Shown here one piece after another: positions 25,873-33,643 of a stretch of DNA of 34,348 nucleotides; position 1 is the stretch's first letter, and each line of letters opens with the position of its first letter. Source of the stretch: an uncultured Actinomycetes bacterium (GTDB lineage: Bacteria > Actinomycetota > Actinomycetes > Mycobacteriales > Mycobacteriaceae); contig CAIRCP010000220.1 of the NCBI GenBank assembly GCA_903877095.1, positions 1 to 34,348 of the forward strand, in the 5' to 3' direction. Made by a program: the position numbers and the translations under genes. The notes below the pieces were generated by a model. The model did not search any database, had not been told where the DNA came from, and saw nothing but the letters and a program-made list of their open reading frames with translations.

Positions 25873-27047
25873 GCCTGGTACCCGAGGGTCTTGGCGGCCA
25901 GCCCGGTCATGATCTCCGTAGTCCCGCCGCCGATGCCCAGGATTCGCATGTCGCGGTACTGACGTTCGATCTCCGATTCGGCCATGTAGCCCATCCCCCC
26001 GAACAACTGGACGGCCTGGTTGGCCACCCACTCGCCGGCCTCGACTGCGGTGTTCTTGGCGAAGCACACCGAAGTGATCAGGTTCTGGTTGCTGAGTCCT
26101 GATGTCGCCGGCCCCGCTGCTCCGTCCAGCTGGCTTTCAATCACGTTGCGGGTGTACACCCGCGCCACGTCGATCCGCCGCGCCATCTCGGCCAGCGTGT
26201 TCTGCACGCTCTGCCGGGCGATCAGCGGCTTGCCGAAGGTCTCCCGGTCCCGGCACCACTGCACGGTGATGTCCAGGCAGCGCTGGGCACTGGCATAAGC
26301 CTGCACGGCGAGGCCGACGCGCTCGGAGACGAAGGCCTGGGCGATCTGCAGAAAGCCGCTGTTCTCCGCGCCGACCAGGTTCTCCACCGGAACCCGGGCA
26401 TCGGTGAAGGACAACTCGGCGGTGTCCGACGACCGCCAGCCCACCTTCTCCAGCTTGCGGCTGACCTCGAATCCCGCTGTGCCCTTTTCGATCACGAGCA
26501 GCGAAACCCCGGCCGCGCCGGGGCCCCCGGTCCGGACTGCGGCGACGACGTAGTCGCCGCGCACCGCCGAGGTGATGTAGGTCTTGGAGCCGTTGACGAC
26601 GTAGTAATCCCCGTCGCGCACCGCGGTGGTGCGCAGATGCCCGACGTCCGAGCCGCCGCCCGGTTCGGTGATCGCCAGCGACCCGATCTTCTCGCCGCGC
26701 AACGTCGGAGCGACGAAGGTGTCGATGAGCCGCTGATCGCCGGAGGCGATCATGTGCGGCACGGCGATGCCGACGGTGAACAGCGACGCGAACACCCCGC
26801 CGGGCACCCCGGCCTCGTGCAGTTCCTCCGCGACGATCGCCGTGTCGGCGGCGTCGCCACCCTCGCCGCCCACCTCCTCGGGAAAACCGACGCCCAGCAG
26901 ACCGGCCTCGGCGGTGCGCCGGCTCAACTCGCGGGGCAGTTCGCCGGCCCGCTCCCATTCGTCGACGTGCGGCAGGATCTCGCGTTCGGCGAAGGCCCGC
27001 ACGCTCTTTCGAAGCTGCTGACGTTCCGGTGCGGTCCAGATGCTCAT
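25869..27047 (-). CDS. fadE13: Acyl-CoA dehydrogenase FadE13
   Basis: A 392-residue acyl-CoA dehydrogenase. Conserved segments are SLAITEPGGGSDVG and YVVNGSKTYIT (flavin and substrate), RETFGKPLIARQSVQ, QLFGGMGYM and ILGIGGGTTEIM with the Glu found in medium-chain-type enzymes. It oxidises an acyl-CoA to the enoyl-CoA that the adjacent carboxylase could use. The ATG at 27047 overlaps the stop of the AtuA-like gene (ATGA, 27044-27047); the reading frame further upstream lies inside that gene and is not used. Confidence 0.92.
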   Translation of the reverse strand: MSIWTAPERQQLRKSVRAFAEREILPHVDEWERAGELPRELSRRTAEAGLLGVGFPEEVGGEGGDAADTAIVAEELHEAGVPGGVFASLFTVGIAVPHMIASGDQRLIDTFVAPTLRGEKIGSLAITEPGGGSDVGHLRTTAVRDGDYYVVNGSKTYITSAVRGDYVVAAVRTGGPGAAGVSLLVIEKGTAGFEVSRKLEKVGWRSSDTAELSFTDARVPVENLVGAENSGFLQIAQAFVSERVGLAVQAYASAQRCLDITVQWCRDRETFGKPLIARQSVQNTLAEMARRIDVARVYTRNVIESQLDGAAGPATSGLSNQNLITSVCFAKNTAVEAGEWVANQAVQLFGGMGYMAESEIERQYRDMRILGIGGGTTEIMTGLAAKTLGYQA

Positions 27048-28762
27048 CGGAGCACCCCTTCCATGATCTCTTCGGGGATGTCGATATGACGGCTGCGCAG
27101 CCACTCGCCGAGACCCTTGGCCTGCGGATCGAACCTGGCCTGATAGGCGACGCCCGCGCCGAGGATGCCGTCGATCACGATGTTCAGCGCGCGGATGCGC
27201 GGAAGCAGGTAGACGCTGACCGGCAGGTCGGCGGTCTCCGGCAGCAGTTCGCGCACCTTCTCGGCGGTGAGGGTGTTGGCCAGCCAGCGCCATTGCGCGT
27301 CGGTGTGCACCCAGACCCCGATGTTGGCCCCGCCGCCTTTGTCGCCGCTGCGCGCGCCCGCCACCGTGCCCAACGGCAACCGGCGAGTCGGGCCGGCCGG
27401 CAGCGGTTCGGGTGGTTCGGGCTGCTCGGCCGGGGCAAGTTCCAGCGTCTCGGCCGACGGCGCGATGGGCACCGCCGTGCCGTCGGCGAGCACGGCCAGG
27501 TGCTGGACTTCGTCGGCCAGGACGAAGCCCGGGGTGAATACGCCGTACACCGAGCCGTCCGACGGCGGGGCGATGGTGTGGAAACCCGGATAGCTCGCCA
27601 GCGCGAGTTCGACTGCGGCAGAGCAGAATCGGCGCCCCACTTTCTCGGCGCTGGGGTCGCGCACCGTGCAGCTGAGCAGAGCGCTGGCGGTCTGCTCGGT
27701 GTCGGCGTCGTCGCGGTCGGTGCGGGCCATGGTCCACTGCACCTCGGCCGGACGGTCGATCAGCGCCTTCTCGAGTTGGCGTCGCACCAGAGCGGCCTTG
27801 GCATCGATGTCCAGTCCGGTGAGCACGAACGTCGCGGTGTTGCGGTACCCGCCGATGCTGTTGAGCGACACCTTCAGGGTCGGTGGCGGCGGCTCGCCCT
27901 TGACTTCGCTGATCCGCACCCGGTCGGGGCCGTCGTCACTGAGCACGATGCTGTCGAAGCGGGCGGTGGCGTCGGGGTTGCCGTAGCGGGACCCGCTGAT
28001 CTCGTAGAGCAGTTGCGCGGAGACCGTGCCGACGCTGACCTGGCCGCCGGTGCCGGGGTGCTTGGTCATCACCGACGAGCCGTCCGGGTGGATCTCGGCG
28101 ATCGGGAACCCGGCGTGATCCAGGTCGGGAATCTCGGTGAAGAAGGCGTAGTTCCCGCCGGTTGCCTGGGCGCCGCACTCGATGACGTGCCCGGCCACTA
28201 CAGCCCCGGCGATCTTGTCGTAATCCGAGCGCGCCCAGCCGAAGTGCGCCGCCGCCGGCCCGACGACCACCGAGGCGTCGGTCACCCGGCCGGTGACGAC
28301 GATGTCAGCCCCGGAGTTGAGGCATTCGACGATGCCCCACGCGCCGAGGTAGGCGTTGGCGGTCAGCGGGGAGCCCAGCTTCAGGCCCTCCGAGCGGTCG
28401 AGCAGGTCGTCGCCCTCGACGTGGGCCACCGTCACCGGGACGCCCAGTTTCTCGGCAAGACCGCGGACGGCCTGGGCCAGCCCGGCCGGGTTCAGGCCGC
28501 CGGCGTTGGTGACGATCCGCACGCCGCGGTCATGGGCGAGGCCCATGCATTGCTCTAGCTGCGCCAGAAACGTTCGCGCGTAGCCGCGCTCCGGGTACTT
28601 CATCCGGTCGCGACCCAGGATCAGCATCGTCAGCTCGGCCAGGTAGTCGCCGGTCAGATAGTCCAGTTCACCCCCGGTCAGCATCTCGCGCATCGCGTCG
28701 AGGCGGTCGCCGTAGAAGCCGGAGCAGTTGCCGATCCGAACCGGTCCGGAGGCAGCTGACAT
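27044..28762 (-). CDS. AtuA-family (DUF1446) protein, first gene of the acyl-CoA operon
   Basis: A 572-residue protein of the acyclic terpene utilisation AtuA family, matching Rv0976c in position. Segments typical of the family are RIGNCSGFYGDR, GDYLAELTMLILG, IVTNAGGLNP, GADIVVTGRVTDASV and CGAQATGGNY (residues ~1-230), and the C-terminal part (about 465-572) holds GARSGDKGGGANIGVWV, a separate small domain. The biochemical function of AtuA is not established, though it is required in Pseudomonas terpene degradation. The ATG at 28762 has a strong GGGAGGA ribosome binding site. The upstream promoter has a perfect TTGACA -35 box and a palindrome over the -10 region. Confidence 0.88.
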   Translation of the reverse strand: MSAASGPVRIGNCSGFYGDRLDAMREMLTGGELDYLTGDYLAELTMLILGRDRMKYPERGYARTFLAQLEQCMGLAHDRGVRIVTNAGGLNPAGLAQAVRGLAEKLGVPVTVAHVEGDDLLDRSEGLKLGSPLTANAYLGAWGIVECLNSGADIVVTGRVTDASVVVGPAAAHFGWARSDYDKIAGAVVAGHVIECGAQATGGNYAFFTEIPDLDHAGFPIAEIHPDGSSVMTKHPGTGGQVSVGTVSAQLLYEISGSRYGNPDATARFDSIVLSDDGPDRVRISEVKGEPPPPTLKVSLNSIGGYRNTATFVLTGLDIDAKAALVRRQLEKALIDRPAEVQWTMARTDRDDADTEQTASALLSCTVRDPSAEKVGRRFCSAAVELALASYPGFHTIAPPSDGSVYGVFTPGFVLADEVQHLAVLADGTAVPIAPSAETLELAPAEQPEPPEPLPAGPTRRLPLGTVAGARSGDKGGGANIGVWVHTDAQWRWLANTLTAEKVRELLPETADLPVSVYLLPRIRALNIVIDGILGAGVAYQARFDPQAKGLGEWLRSRHIDIPEEIMEGVLR

Positions 28763-28806
28763 GGGGTCCTCCCTGGCCACGATGTGCGGGAGCCGAAGTC
28801 GGCCCA

Positions 28807-28820
28807 ACCAACCGGTAGGT
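28807..28820. promoter_or_regulatory. 14-bp palindromic operator of the acyl-CoA operon
   Basis: ACCAACCGGTAGGT is a palindrome with 6 of 7 matching pairs (ACCnACC/GGTnGGT). It overlaps the probable -10 and start-point region of the minus-strand promoter and lies about 45 bp upstream of the AtuA-like start codon. Size and placement suit a TetR-family repressor of fatty-acid-type genes; the regulator is not in this window. Confidence 0.6.
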
Positions 28821-28847
28821 TATCCGCTGGCCGTGGGCCGCTGTCAA
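28817..28847 (-). promoter_or_regulatory. SigA-type promoter of the acyl-CoA operon
   Basis: On the minus strand TTGACA (28847-28842) is a perfect -35 box. The -10 box is either GATAAC (28824-28819, 17-bp spacing) or TAACCT (28822-28817, 19-bp spacing). Both overlap or abut the palindrome at 28807-28820. It is divergent from the rpmF promoter, whose -35 begins about 33 bp away. Confidence 0.6.
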
Positions 28848-28879
28848 CGGCCGCCCGCTTTGGGTAAAAGGGCCGTTTT

Positions 28880-28907
28880 TTGAAAGAGATAGCCCGGCGG
28901 TTATCCT
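28880..28907 (+). promoter_or_regulatory. SigA-type promoter of rpmF
   Basis: TTGAAA (28880-28885) and TATCCT (28902-28907) are separated by 16 bp. Transcription would begin near 28914, giving a leader of about 56 nt with an AAGGAG ribosome binding site at 28953-28958. Confidence 0.6.
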
Positions 28908-28969
28908 GATGGGCAACTCGGCCGCGCCTGTTCTGCGTGCGCCAGCACCTCACAAGGAGATTTGTCGTC

Positions 28970-29143
28970 ATGGCTGTGCCCAAGCGCCGGATGTCGCGTT
29001 CGAACACCCGCAGTCGTCGGTCGCAGTGGAAGACCGAAGCAGTCGGCCTTGTCACCGTGTCCGTCGGCGGCCGTCAGCACAAGGTGCCGCGCCGGCTGCT
29101 CAAGGCCGCCCGCCTCGGCCTGATCGACCTCGACAAGCGCTGA
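28970..29143 (+). CDS. rpmF: 50S ribosomal protein L32
   Basis: A 57-residue basic protein, exact L32 length. It begins [19 protein letters not shown] and ends [19 protein letters not shown], both diagnostic of actinobacterial L32. No cysteines are present, so this is the zinc-independent form. The ATG at 28970 follows AAGGAG at the right distance; an in-frame GTG at 28937 is not used. It has its own promoter and lies 94 bp upstream of mprA, as in M. tuberculosis. Confidence 0.97.
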   Translation: MAVPKRRMSRSNTRSRRSQWKTEAVGLVTVSVGGRQHKVPRRLLKAARLGLIDLDKR

Positions 29144-29158
29144 TTTTCTGCTGGGATT

Positions 29159-29201
29159 GCGCGCCTCTCGAGATGAATCCCGGAGGCGCGGCGCGCCTCT
29201 C
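29159..29201 (+). promoter_or_regulatory. 11-bp direct repeats upstream of mprA
   Basis: GCGCGCCTCTC is found at 29159-29169 and 29191-29201, 32 bp apart (three helical turns), 36 bp before the mprA start. The second copy continues as CTCTCAGG, resembling the tandem TCTCAGT repeats in front of pepD. The two sites may bind MprA for autoregulation; this is inferred. The first copy is only 15 bp after rpmF. Confidence 0.5.
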
Positions 29202-29237
29202 AGGCGAATCTAAGTCGGTTGGTTGAGACTGGGCCCC

Positions 29238-29924
29238 GTGCGAATTCTTGTGGTCGACGACGACCGTGCTGTCCGGGAGTCCCTTCGACGTTCCTTGTCC
29301 TTCAACGGCTACACGGTCGATCTGGCCGAAGACGGCGTCGAAGCGCTGGAGGCGATCACTAACGATCGGCCCGACGCGGTCGTGCTCGACGTGATGATGC
29401 CCAGGATGGACGGCCTGGAGGTGTGCCGCCAACTGCGCAGCACCGGCGACGACCTGCCGATCCTGGTGCTGACCGCCCGTGACTCTGTTTCTGAGCGGGT
29501 CGGCGGCCTGGACGCCGGCGCCGACGACTACCTGCCCAAGCCGTTCGCGCTCGAGGAGTTGCTGGCCCGGCTGCGCGCACTGCTCCGCCGCACCGGCCCG
29601 GAGGAGTCCTCCGAGAGCGCGGTGATGAATTTCGCCGACCTCACCCTCGATCCGGGAACCCGCGAAGTGCACCGCGGCAAGCGCCCAATCAGCCTCACCC
29701 GGACCGAGTTCGCGCTGCTTGAGATGCTGATCGCCAACCCGCGCCGGGTGCTGACCCGCAGCCGGATACTGGAGGAGGTGTGGGGTTTCGACTTCCCGAC
29801 CTCTGGAAATGCGCTGGAAGTTTACGTCGGCTATCTCCGGCGCAAGACCGAGGCAGAAGGAGAACCGCGGCTGATCCACACCGTGCGCGGGGTGGGTTAC
29901 GTGCTGCGTGAGACTCCCCCCTGA
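29238..29924 (+). CDS. mprA: Response regulator MprA
   Basis: A 228-residue OmpR/PhoB-type regulator. The receiver domain has the acidic pocket VVDDDR, the phosphoacceptor Asp in [11 protein letters not shown] (near residue 51), the Thr in LVLTARD and the Lys in [12 protein letters not shown]. The winged-helix DNA-binding domain has [22 protein letters not shown] and [13 protein letters not shown], ending [12 protein letters not shown]. The sequence is almost the same as I recall for M. tuberculosis MprA, the regulator of envelope stress, sigE, sigB and pepD. GTG 29238 is chosen because the receiver strand starts there; TTG 29223 is the alternative. mprB follows after 19 bp. Confidence 0.96.
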   Translation: MRILVVDDDRAVRESLRRSLSFNGYTVDLAEDGVEALEAITNDRPDAVVLDVMMPRMDGLEVCRQLRSTGDDLPILVLTARDSVSERVGGLDAGADDYLPKPFALEELLARLRALLRRTGPEESSESAVMNFADLTLDPGTREVHRGKRPISLTRTEFALLEMLIANPRRVLTRSRILEEVWGFDFPTSGNALEVYVGYLRRKTEAEGEPRLIHTVRGVGYVLRETPP

Positions 29925-29943
29925 TGTGTGAAGAGAAGCCCTG

Positions 29944-31485
29944 ATGTTGGGGTTCACCCGGCGCTCGAAGGTAGCTGAGGCCGGCGGAAAGGCTGCGGCG
30001 GTGAAGACATCCCTGTCGCTGCGATGGCGGGTGATGCTGCTCGCCATGTCGATGGTGGCCATGGTGGTGGTGCTGATGGCCGTCGCCGTCTACGCGGTGG
30101 TCTCCGCGGCCCTGTACACCGACATCGACAACCAGCTGCAGAGCCGGGCGCAGCTGCTGATCGCCAGCGGTTCGCTGGCCGCCGATCCGGCCAAGGCCAT
30201 CGAAGGCACCGCCTATTCCGACGTCAACGCGATGCTGGTCAACCCCGGCCGATCCATCTACACCGCCAACCAACAGGGGCAGACGCTGCCCGTCGGGCAG
30301 CCGGAGAAGGCGGTGATCCGCGGCGAGTTGTTCATGTCCCGCCGCACCGTCGGCAGTCAGCGGGTGCTGGCAGTGCACCTGCCCAACGGCAGCTCCCTGC
30401 TGATCTCCAAGAGCCTCCAGCCCACCAACGCGGTGATGAACAGACTGAAGTGGGTGCTGCTGGCGGTCGGCGGTATCGGTGTGGCCATCGCGGCGGTCGC
30501 CGGTGGCATGGTCGCCCGCACCGGTCTGCGCCCCGTGGGCCAGCTCACCGAAGCCGCCGAACGGGTGGCCCGGACCGACGATCTGCGTCCCATACCGGTG
30601 TTCGGCAGCGACGAGCTCGCCCGGCTCACCGAGGCGTTCAACGCCATGCTTCGCGCGCTGGCGGAGTCCCGGGAGCGGCAGGCGCGACTGGTCGCCGACG
30701 CCGGCCACGAGTTGAAGACGCCGTTGACCTCACTGCGAACCAATGTCGAACTGCTGATGGCTTCCAGTGCGCCCGGGGCGCCCCCCTTTCCGGAGAGCGA
30801 ACTGGCCGAACTGCGAACCGATGTGATCGGCCAGATCGAGGAACTGTCGACGCTCGTCGGCGATCTGGTGGACCTGACTCGGGAGGACAGTGTCCACACC
30901 GCGGTCCTGGAGGACGTCGAGATGACCGAGATCATCGACCGCAGCCTGGAGCGGGTTCGCCGCCGCCGCAACGACATTGAGTTCGATATCGACGCCGTGG
31001 GGTGGCAGGTCCACGGCGATCCGGCGGGTCTGGCGCGGGCCGTGCTCAACCTTCTCGACAACGCCGCCAAGTGGAGTCCGGCCGGGGGCACGGTGGGCTT
31101 GCGGCTGCACCAGGTCGATGCGGCGCATGCCGAATTAGTGGTGTCCGACGAAGGTCCCGGCATCGCCCCGGAGGAAAGGGGCCTGGTGTTCGAGCGGTTC
31201 TACCGGTCCACCTCAGCTCGGGCAATGCCCGGTTCCGGTCTCGGTCTGGCGATCGTCAAACAGGTTGTCGTCAAACACGGGGGCATGATCCGGATCGGTC
31301 AGACGGTGCCCGGGGGCGACCCACCCGGAACGTCGTTCTACGTACTGCTGCCAGGGTCTCCGACGGGGCTGACGTACCACAGCGCCTCATCCCATAGCGA
31401 AATCAACTCGGTGAAAGGCTATGTGAACGGGGTACACGGGAACGCATCGACGCTGCCGAGTGTTATCTCAGTCGACTCTCAGTAG
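29944..31485 (+). CDS. mprB: Sensor histidine kinase MprB
   Basis: A 513-residue membrane sensor kinase. It has two membrane segments (about residues 29-55 and 168-190) flanking an extracytoplasmic sensor domain, then a HAMP linker, then the H-box DAGHELKTPLTSL with the phosphorylated His at about 255. The ATPase domain has NLLDNAAKW, DEGPGI, FERFYR and GSGLGLAIV. It senses envelope stress and phosphorylates MprA. The C-terminal tail is less conserved except for the last residues VISVDSQ, whose codons contain two TCTCAGT repeats. The ATG at 29944 has purine-rich sequence upstream (GAAGAGAAG). Confidence 0.96.
   Translation: MLGFTRRSKVAEAGGKAAAVKTSLSLRWRVMLLAMSMVAMVVVLMAVAVYAVVSAALYTDIDNQLQSRAQLLIASGSLAADPAKAIEGTAYSDVNAMLVNPGRSIYTANQQGQTLPVGQPEKAVIRGELFMSRRTVGSQRVLAVHLPNGSSLLISKSLQPTNAVMNRLKWVLLAVGGIGVAIAAVAGGMVARTGLRPVGQLTEAAERVARTDDLRPIPVFGSDELARLTEAFNAMLRALAESRERQARLVADAGHELKTPLTSLRTNVELLMASSAPGAPPFPESELAELRTDVIGQIEELSTLVGDLVDLTREDSVHTAVLEDVEMTEIIDRSLERVRRRRNDIEFDIDAVGWQVHGDPAGLARAVLNLLDNAAKWSPAGGTVGLRLHQVDAAHAELVVSDEGPGIAPEERGLVFERFYRSTSARAMPGSGLGLAIVKQVVVKHGGMIRIGQTVPGGDPPGTSFYVLLPGSPTGLTYHSASSHSEINSVKGYVNGVHGNASTLPSVISVDSQ
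31465..31483 (+). promoter_or_regulatory. Tandem TCTCAGT repeat, candidate MprA box for pepD
   Basis: TCTCAGT occurs at 31466-31472 and 31477-31483, 11 bp apart (one helical turn), so both lie on the same DNA face, as expected for a tandem response-regulator site. They are inside the last codons of mprB and 77-95 bp upstream of the pepD start. MprA is reported to bind two loosely conserved 8-bp direct repeats upstream of its targets, including pepD; assignment here is by position and repeat geometry. Confidence 0.6.
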
Positions 31486-31559
31486 TACCCGGCAGGCTGA
31501 TCGGCAACGACAACGACGTAATTTCACACGTCGGTGAAGAGAAAGAGCGCAGCAGCGAA

Positions 31560-32981
31560 ATGACAGACGACCCGCGGTACTCGACCCCGCAGCAACCCGG
31601 CCAGAACGTGCCGAATCAGCAAGCGGCGCCGGGCTATTCCCAGACCGGGTACCAGCAGCATTACGACTGGCGTTATGGCAGTGTCCAACCCCAACCCCAG
31701 GCCCAACCCCAGGCTTCGCAGCCACCCTACGATCCGTACCGCAGCGCACGCTCGGGCAGTACCGCCGTGCTGCCGCCGGTCAGCGGCAAGCCGCGCAGGA
31801 AACGTTCCCGCTCGGTCGCGCTGACCGCCGGCGCGCTGGCGATCGCCGCCGTGTCGGCGGGTATCGGGGGAGCTGTGGCGACGATGGTCCGCTCCGAGGA
31901 CCACCCGGTCTCCACCGCGAACACCTCCGTCGCGTCCGCGCCTGACCGCAGCGCGGTGCCGACGGCCAACGTCCCGGTCGGCTCGGTGGAACAGGTCGCG
32001 GCCAAAGTTGTGCCCAGTGTGGTCAAGCTGGAGACCAAAATGGGGCGCGCGTCGGAGGAGGGATCCGGCATCATCCTGTCCGCGGACGGCCTGATCCTGA
32101 CGAACAACCATGTGGTGTCGGCCGTCCAGGGCGGTCCTCCCGGGCCAAAGGTTCCCGGCCCGCTGACGCCGGCTCCGACCAAACCGGGTGCGCCCCCGGC
32201 CGATTCTGCGGCGGGCGGACCGAAGACTCTGGTGACCTTCGCCGACGGCCGTACCGCCCCGTTCACCGTCGTCGGGACCGATCCGGCCACCGACATCGCA
32301 GTGGTTCGCGCCCAGGGGGTTTCGGGGCTGACCCCCATCAGTCTGGGATCGTCGGGGAGCCTGCGAGTCGGCCAGGACGTGGTGGCCATCGGCTCGCCGC
32401 TGGGCCTGGAGGGCACCGTCACCACCGGGATCGTCAGCGCGCTCAACCGGCCGGTCGCGGCAGGCGGTGACGCGACCAACCAGAACACCGTCCTCGACGC
32501 CATCCAGACCGACGCAGCAATCAACCCGGGTAACTCCGGTGGCGCGCTGGTCAACATGAAAGGCGAACTCGTCGGCGTCAACTCGGCGATCGCGACCCTC
32601 GGTGGTGACTCCCCGGACTCTCAAAGTGGTTCTATCGGATTGGGTTTCGCGATTCCGGTCGATCAGGCCAAGCGCATCGCCGACGAGTTGATCGCGAACG
32701 GGTCAGCGGCACACGCGTCGCTGGGTGTGCAGGTGAGCAACGACGTCACGACCCACGGCGCCAAGATCGTCGAGGTGGTCAAGGATGGGGCGGCGGCATC
32801 CGCCGGCCTGCCCAGCGGGGTGGTGGTGACCAAGGTCGACGATCGGGTGATCGCCAGCGCCAACGCCCTGGTGGCTGCGGTGCGTTCGCGGGCTCCCGGC
32901 GACAGGCTCACGCTGACCTATCTGGACCCCGCTGGCAGCAGCCAGACCGTTCAGGTGACGCTGGGCAAGGCCGACCAGTGA
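31560..32981 (+). CDS. pepD: HtrA-like serine protease PepD
   Basis: A 473-residue membrane-anchored HtrA/DegP-type protease. Residues 1-80 are a Pro/Gln/Tyr-rich cytoplasmic region, a membrane segment follows at about 86-110, then the trypsin-like domain with the intact triad His184 (TNNHVV), Asp245 (ATDIAV) and Ser326 (GNSGG), and one PDZ domain (about 385-470). A Pro/Ala-rich insert at about 190-220 extends a loop after the His motif. It degrades or refolds damaged envelope proteins and is a target of MprA, encoded immediately upstream. The moaB2 coding frame begins 80 bp downstream with its own -10 element. Confidence 0.96.
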   Translation: MTDDPRYSTPQQPGQNVPNQQAAPGYSQTGYQQHYDWRYGSVQPQPQAQPQASQPPYDPYRSARSGSTAVLPPVSGKPRRKRSRSVALTAGALAIAAVSAGIGGAVATMVRSEDHPVSTANTSVASAPDRSAVPTANVPVGSVEQVAAKVVPSVVKLETKMGRASEEGSGIILSADGLILTNNHVVSAVQGGPPGPKVPGPLTPAPTKPGAPPADSAAGGPKTLVTFADGRTAPFTVVGTDPATDIAVVRAQGVSGLTPISLGSSGSLRVGQDVVAIGSPLGLEGTVTTGIVSALNRPVAAGGDATNQNTVLDAIQTDAAINPGNSGGALVNMKGELVGVNSAIATLGGDSPDSQSGSIGLGFAIPVDQAKRIADELIANGSAAHASLGVQVSNDVTTHGAKIVEVVKDGAAASAGLPSGVVVTKVDDRVIASANALVAAVRSRAPGDRLTLTYLDPAGSSQTVQVTLGKADQ

Positions 32982-33048
32982 TGCGGGTGGCCGACGGCCG
33001 GCCTGTGACAGTCGTCGGAGAGTCGTCACGGGCGTCGGCACGCGGTTA

Positions 33049-33061
33049 TACGGTGACACCT
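33049..33061 (+). promoter_or_regulatory. Leaderless promoter -10 element for moaB2
   Basis: TACGGT (33049-33054) fits TANNNT and ends 7 nt before the ATG at 33062. There is no Shine-Dalgarno sequence. This supports leaderless initiation at 33062 and a promoter for moaB2 separate from pepD. Confidence 0.5.
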
Positions 33062-33559
33062 ATGGATGAACCAGTGGGTGCGGCCGGGCGGGCTCTCGTC
33101 GTCGTCGTCGACGACCGGCAGGCGCGCGGCGTGGCCGACGACCACAGCGGACCGTTGGTCACCGAACTGCTGTCCGAGGCGGGGTTCGTGGTCGACGGTG
33201 TGGTGGTCGTCTCGGCGGACGAGGTCGAGATCCGCAACGCGCTGAACACGGCGGTGATCGGCGGCGTCGACTTGGTGGTCTCCGTCGGCGGCACCGGGGT
33301 GACTCCGCGCGACGTCACGCCGGAGGCCACCCTCGCCGTCCTGGACCGCGAGGTGCCCGGGATCGCCGAGGCGATTCGCACCTCCGGTCTGGCGGCCGGC
33401 AGCACCGATGCCGGCCTTTCGCGCGGCCTGGCGGGCATCTCCGGGAGCACCCTCGTGGTCAACATCGCCGGGTCGCGCGCGGCCGTCCGGGACGGCATGG
33501 CAACGCTCGGGCCGATGGCCGCCCACGTGATCGCCGAGCTGTCCAGCCTGGATATGTGA
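33062..33559 (+). CDS. moaB2: MoaB/Mog-type molybdopterin biosynthesis protein
   Basis: A 165-residue protein of the MoaB/Mog family, which adenylylates molybdopterin during molybdenum cofactor synthesis. The family motifs are DHSGPLVTELLSEAGF, DLVVSVGGTGVTPRDVTPEAT and the C-terminal GLAGISGSTLVVNIAGS. It matches M. tuberculosis MoaB2 almost throughout. The ATG at 33062 aligns with the MoaB2 N-terminus; a frame extending to 32978 overlaps the pepD stop and adds 28 unrelated residues. The link of moaB2 to mprAB-pepD is conserved, although no functional reason is known to me. Confidence 0.94.
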   Translation: MDEPVGAAGRALVVVVDDRQARGVADDHSGPLVTELLSEAGFVVDGVVVVSADEVEIRNALNTAVIGGVDLVVSVGGTGVTPRDVTPEATLAVLDREVPGIAEAIRTSGLAAGSTDAGLSRGLAGISGSTLVVNIAGSRAAVRDGMATLGPMAAHVIAELSSLDM

Positions 33560-33621
33560 TCCGTCGAGTGGGCCGGATGAAGACTATGTTTCAGCCCGAT
33601 GACATGCAGAAACGCTCCCAT

Positions 33622-33643
33622 TGTGACCTTCGTCACAGTTTTT
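33622..33643 (+). promoter_or_regulatory. CRP-type palindrome that also forms a terminator-like hairpin
   Basis: TGTGACCTTCGTCACA (33622-33637) matches the CRP core TGTGA-N6-TCACA perfectly. The same bases can form a 6-bp stem (TGTGAC/GTCACA) with a CTTC tetraloop, followed by GTTTTT, i.e. a short intrinsic terminator 62 bp after moaB2. Which role holds, or both, cannot be decided from sequence. Confidence 0.5.

Noticed and set aside
27029..28558. Plus-strand frame of 509 codons opposite the AtuA-like gene
   Set aside because: Arg/Gly/His-rich shadow of a gene with recognised family motifs and a ribosome binding site.
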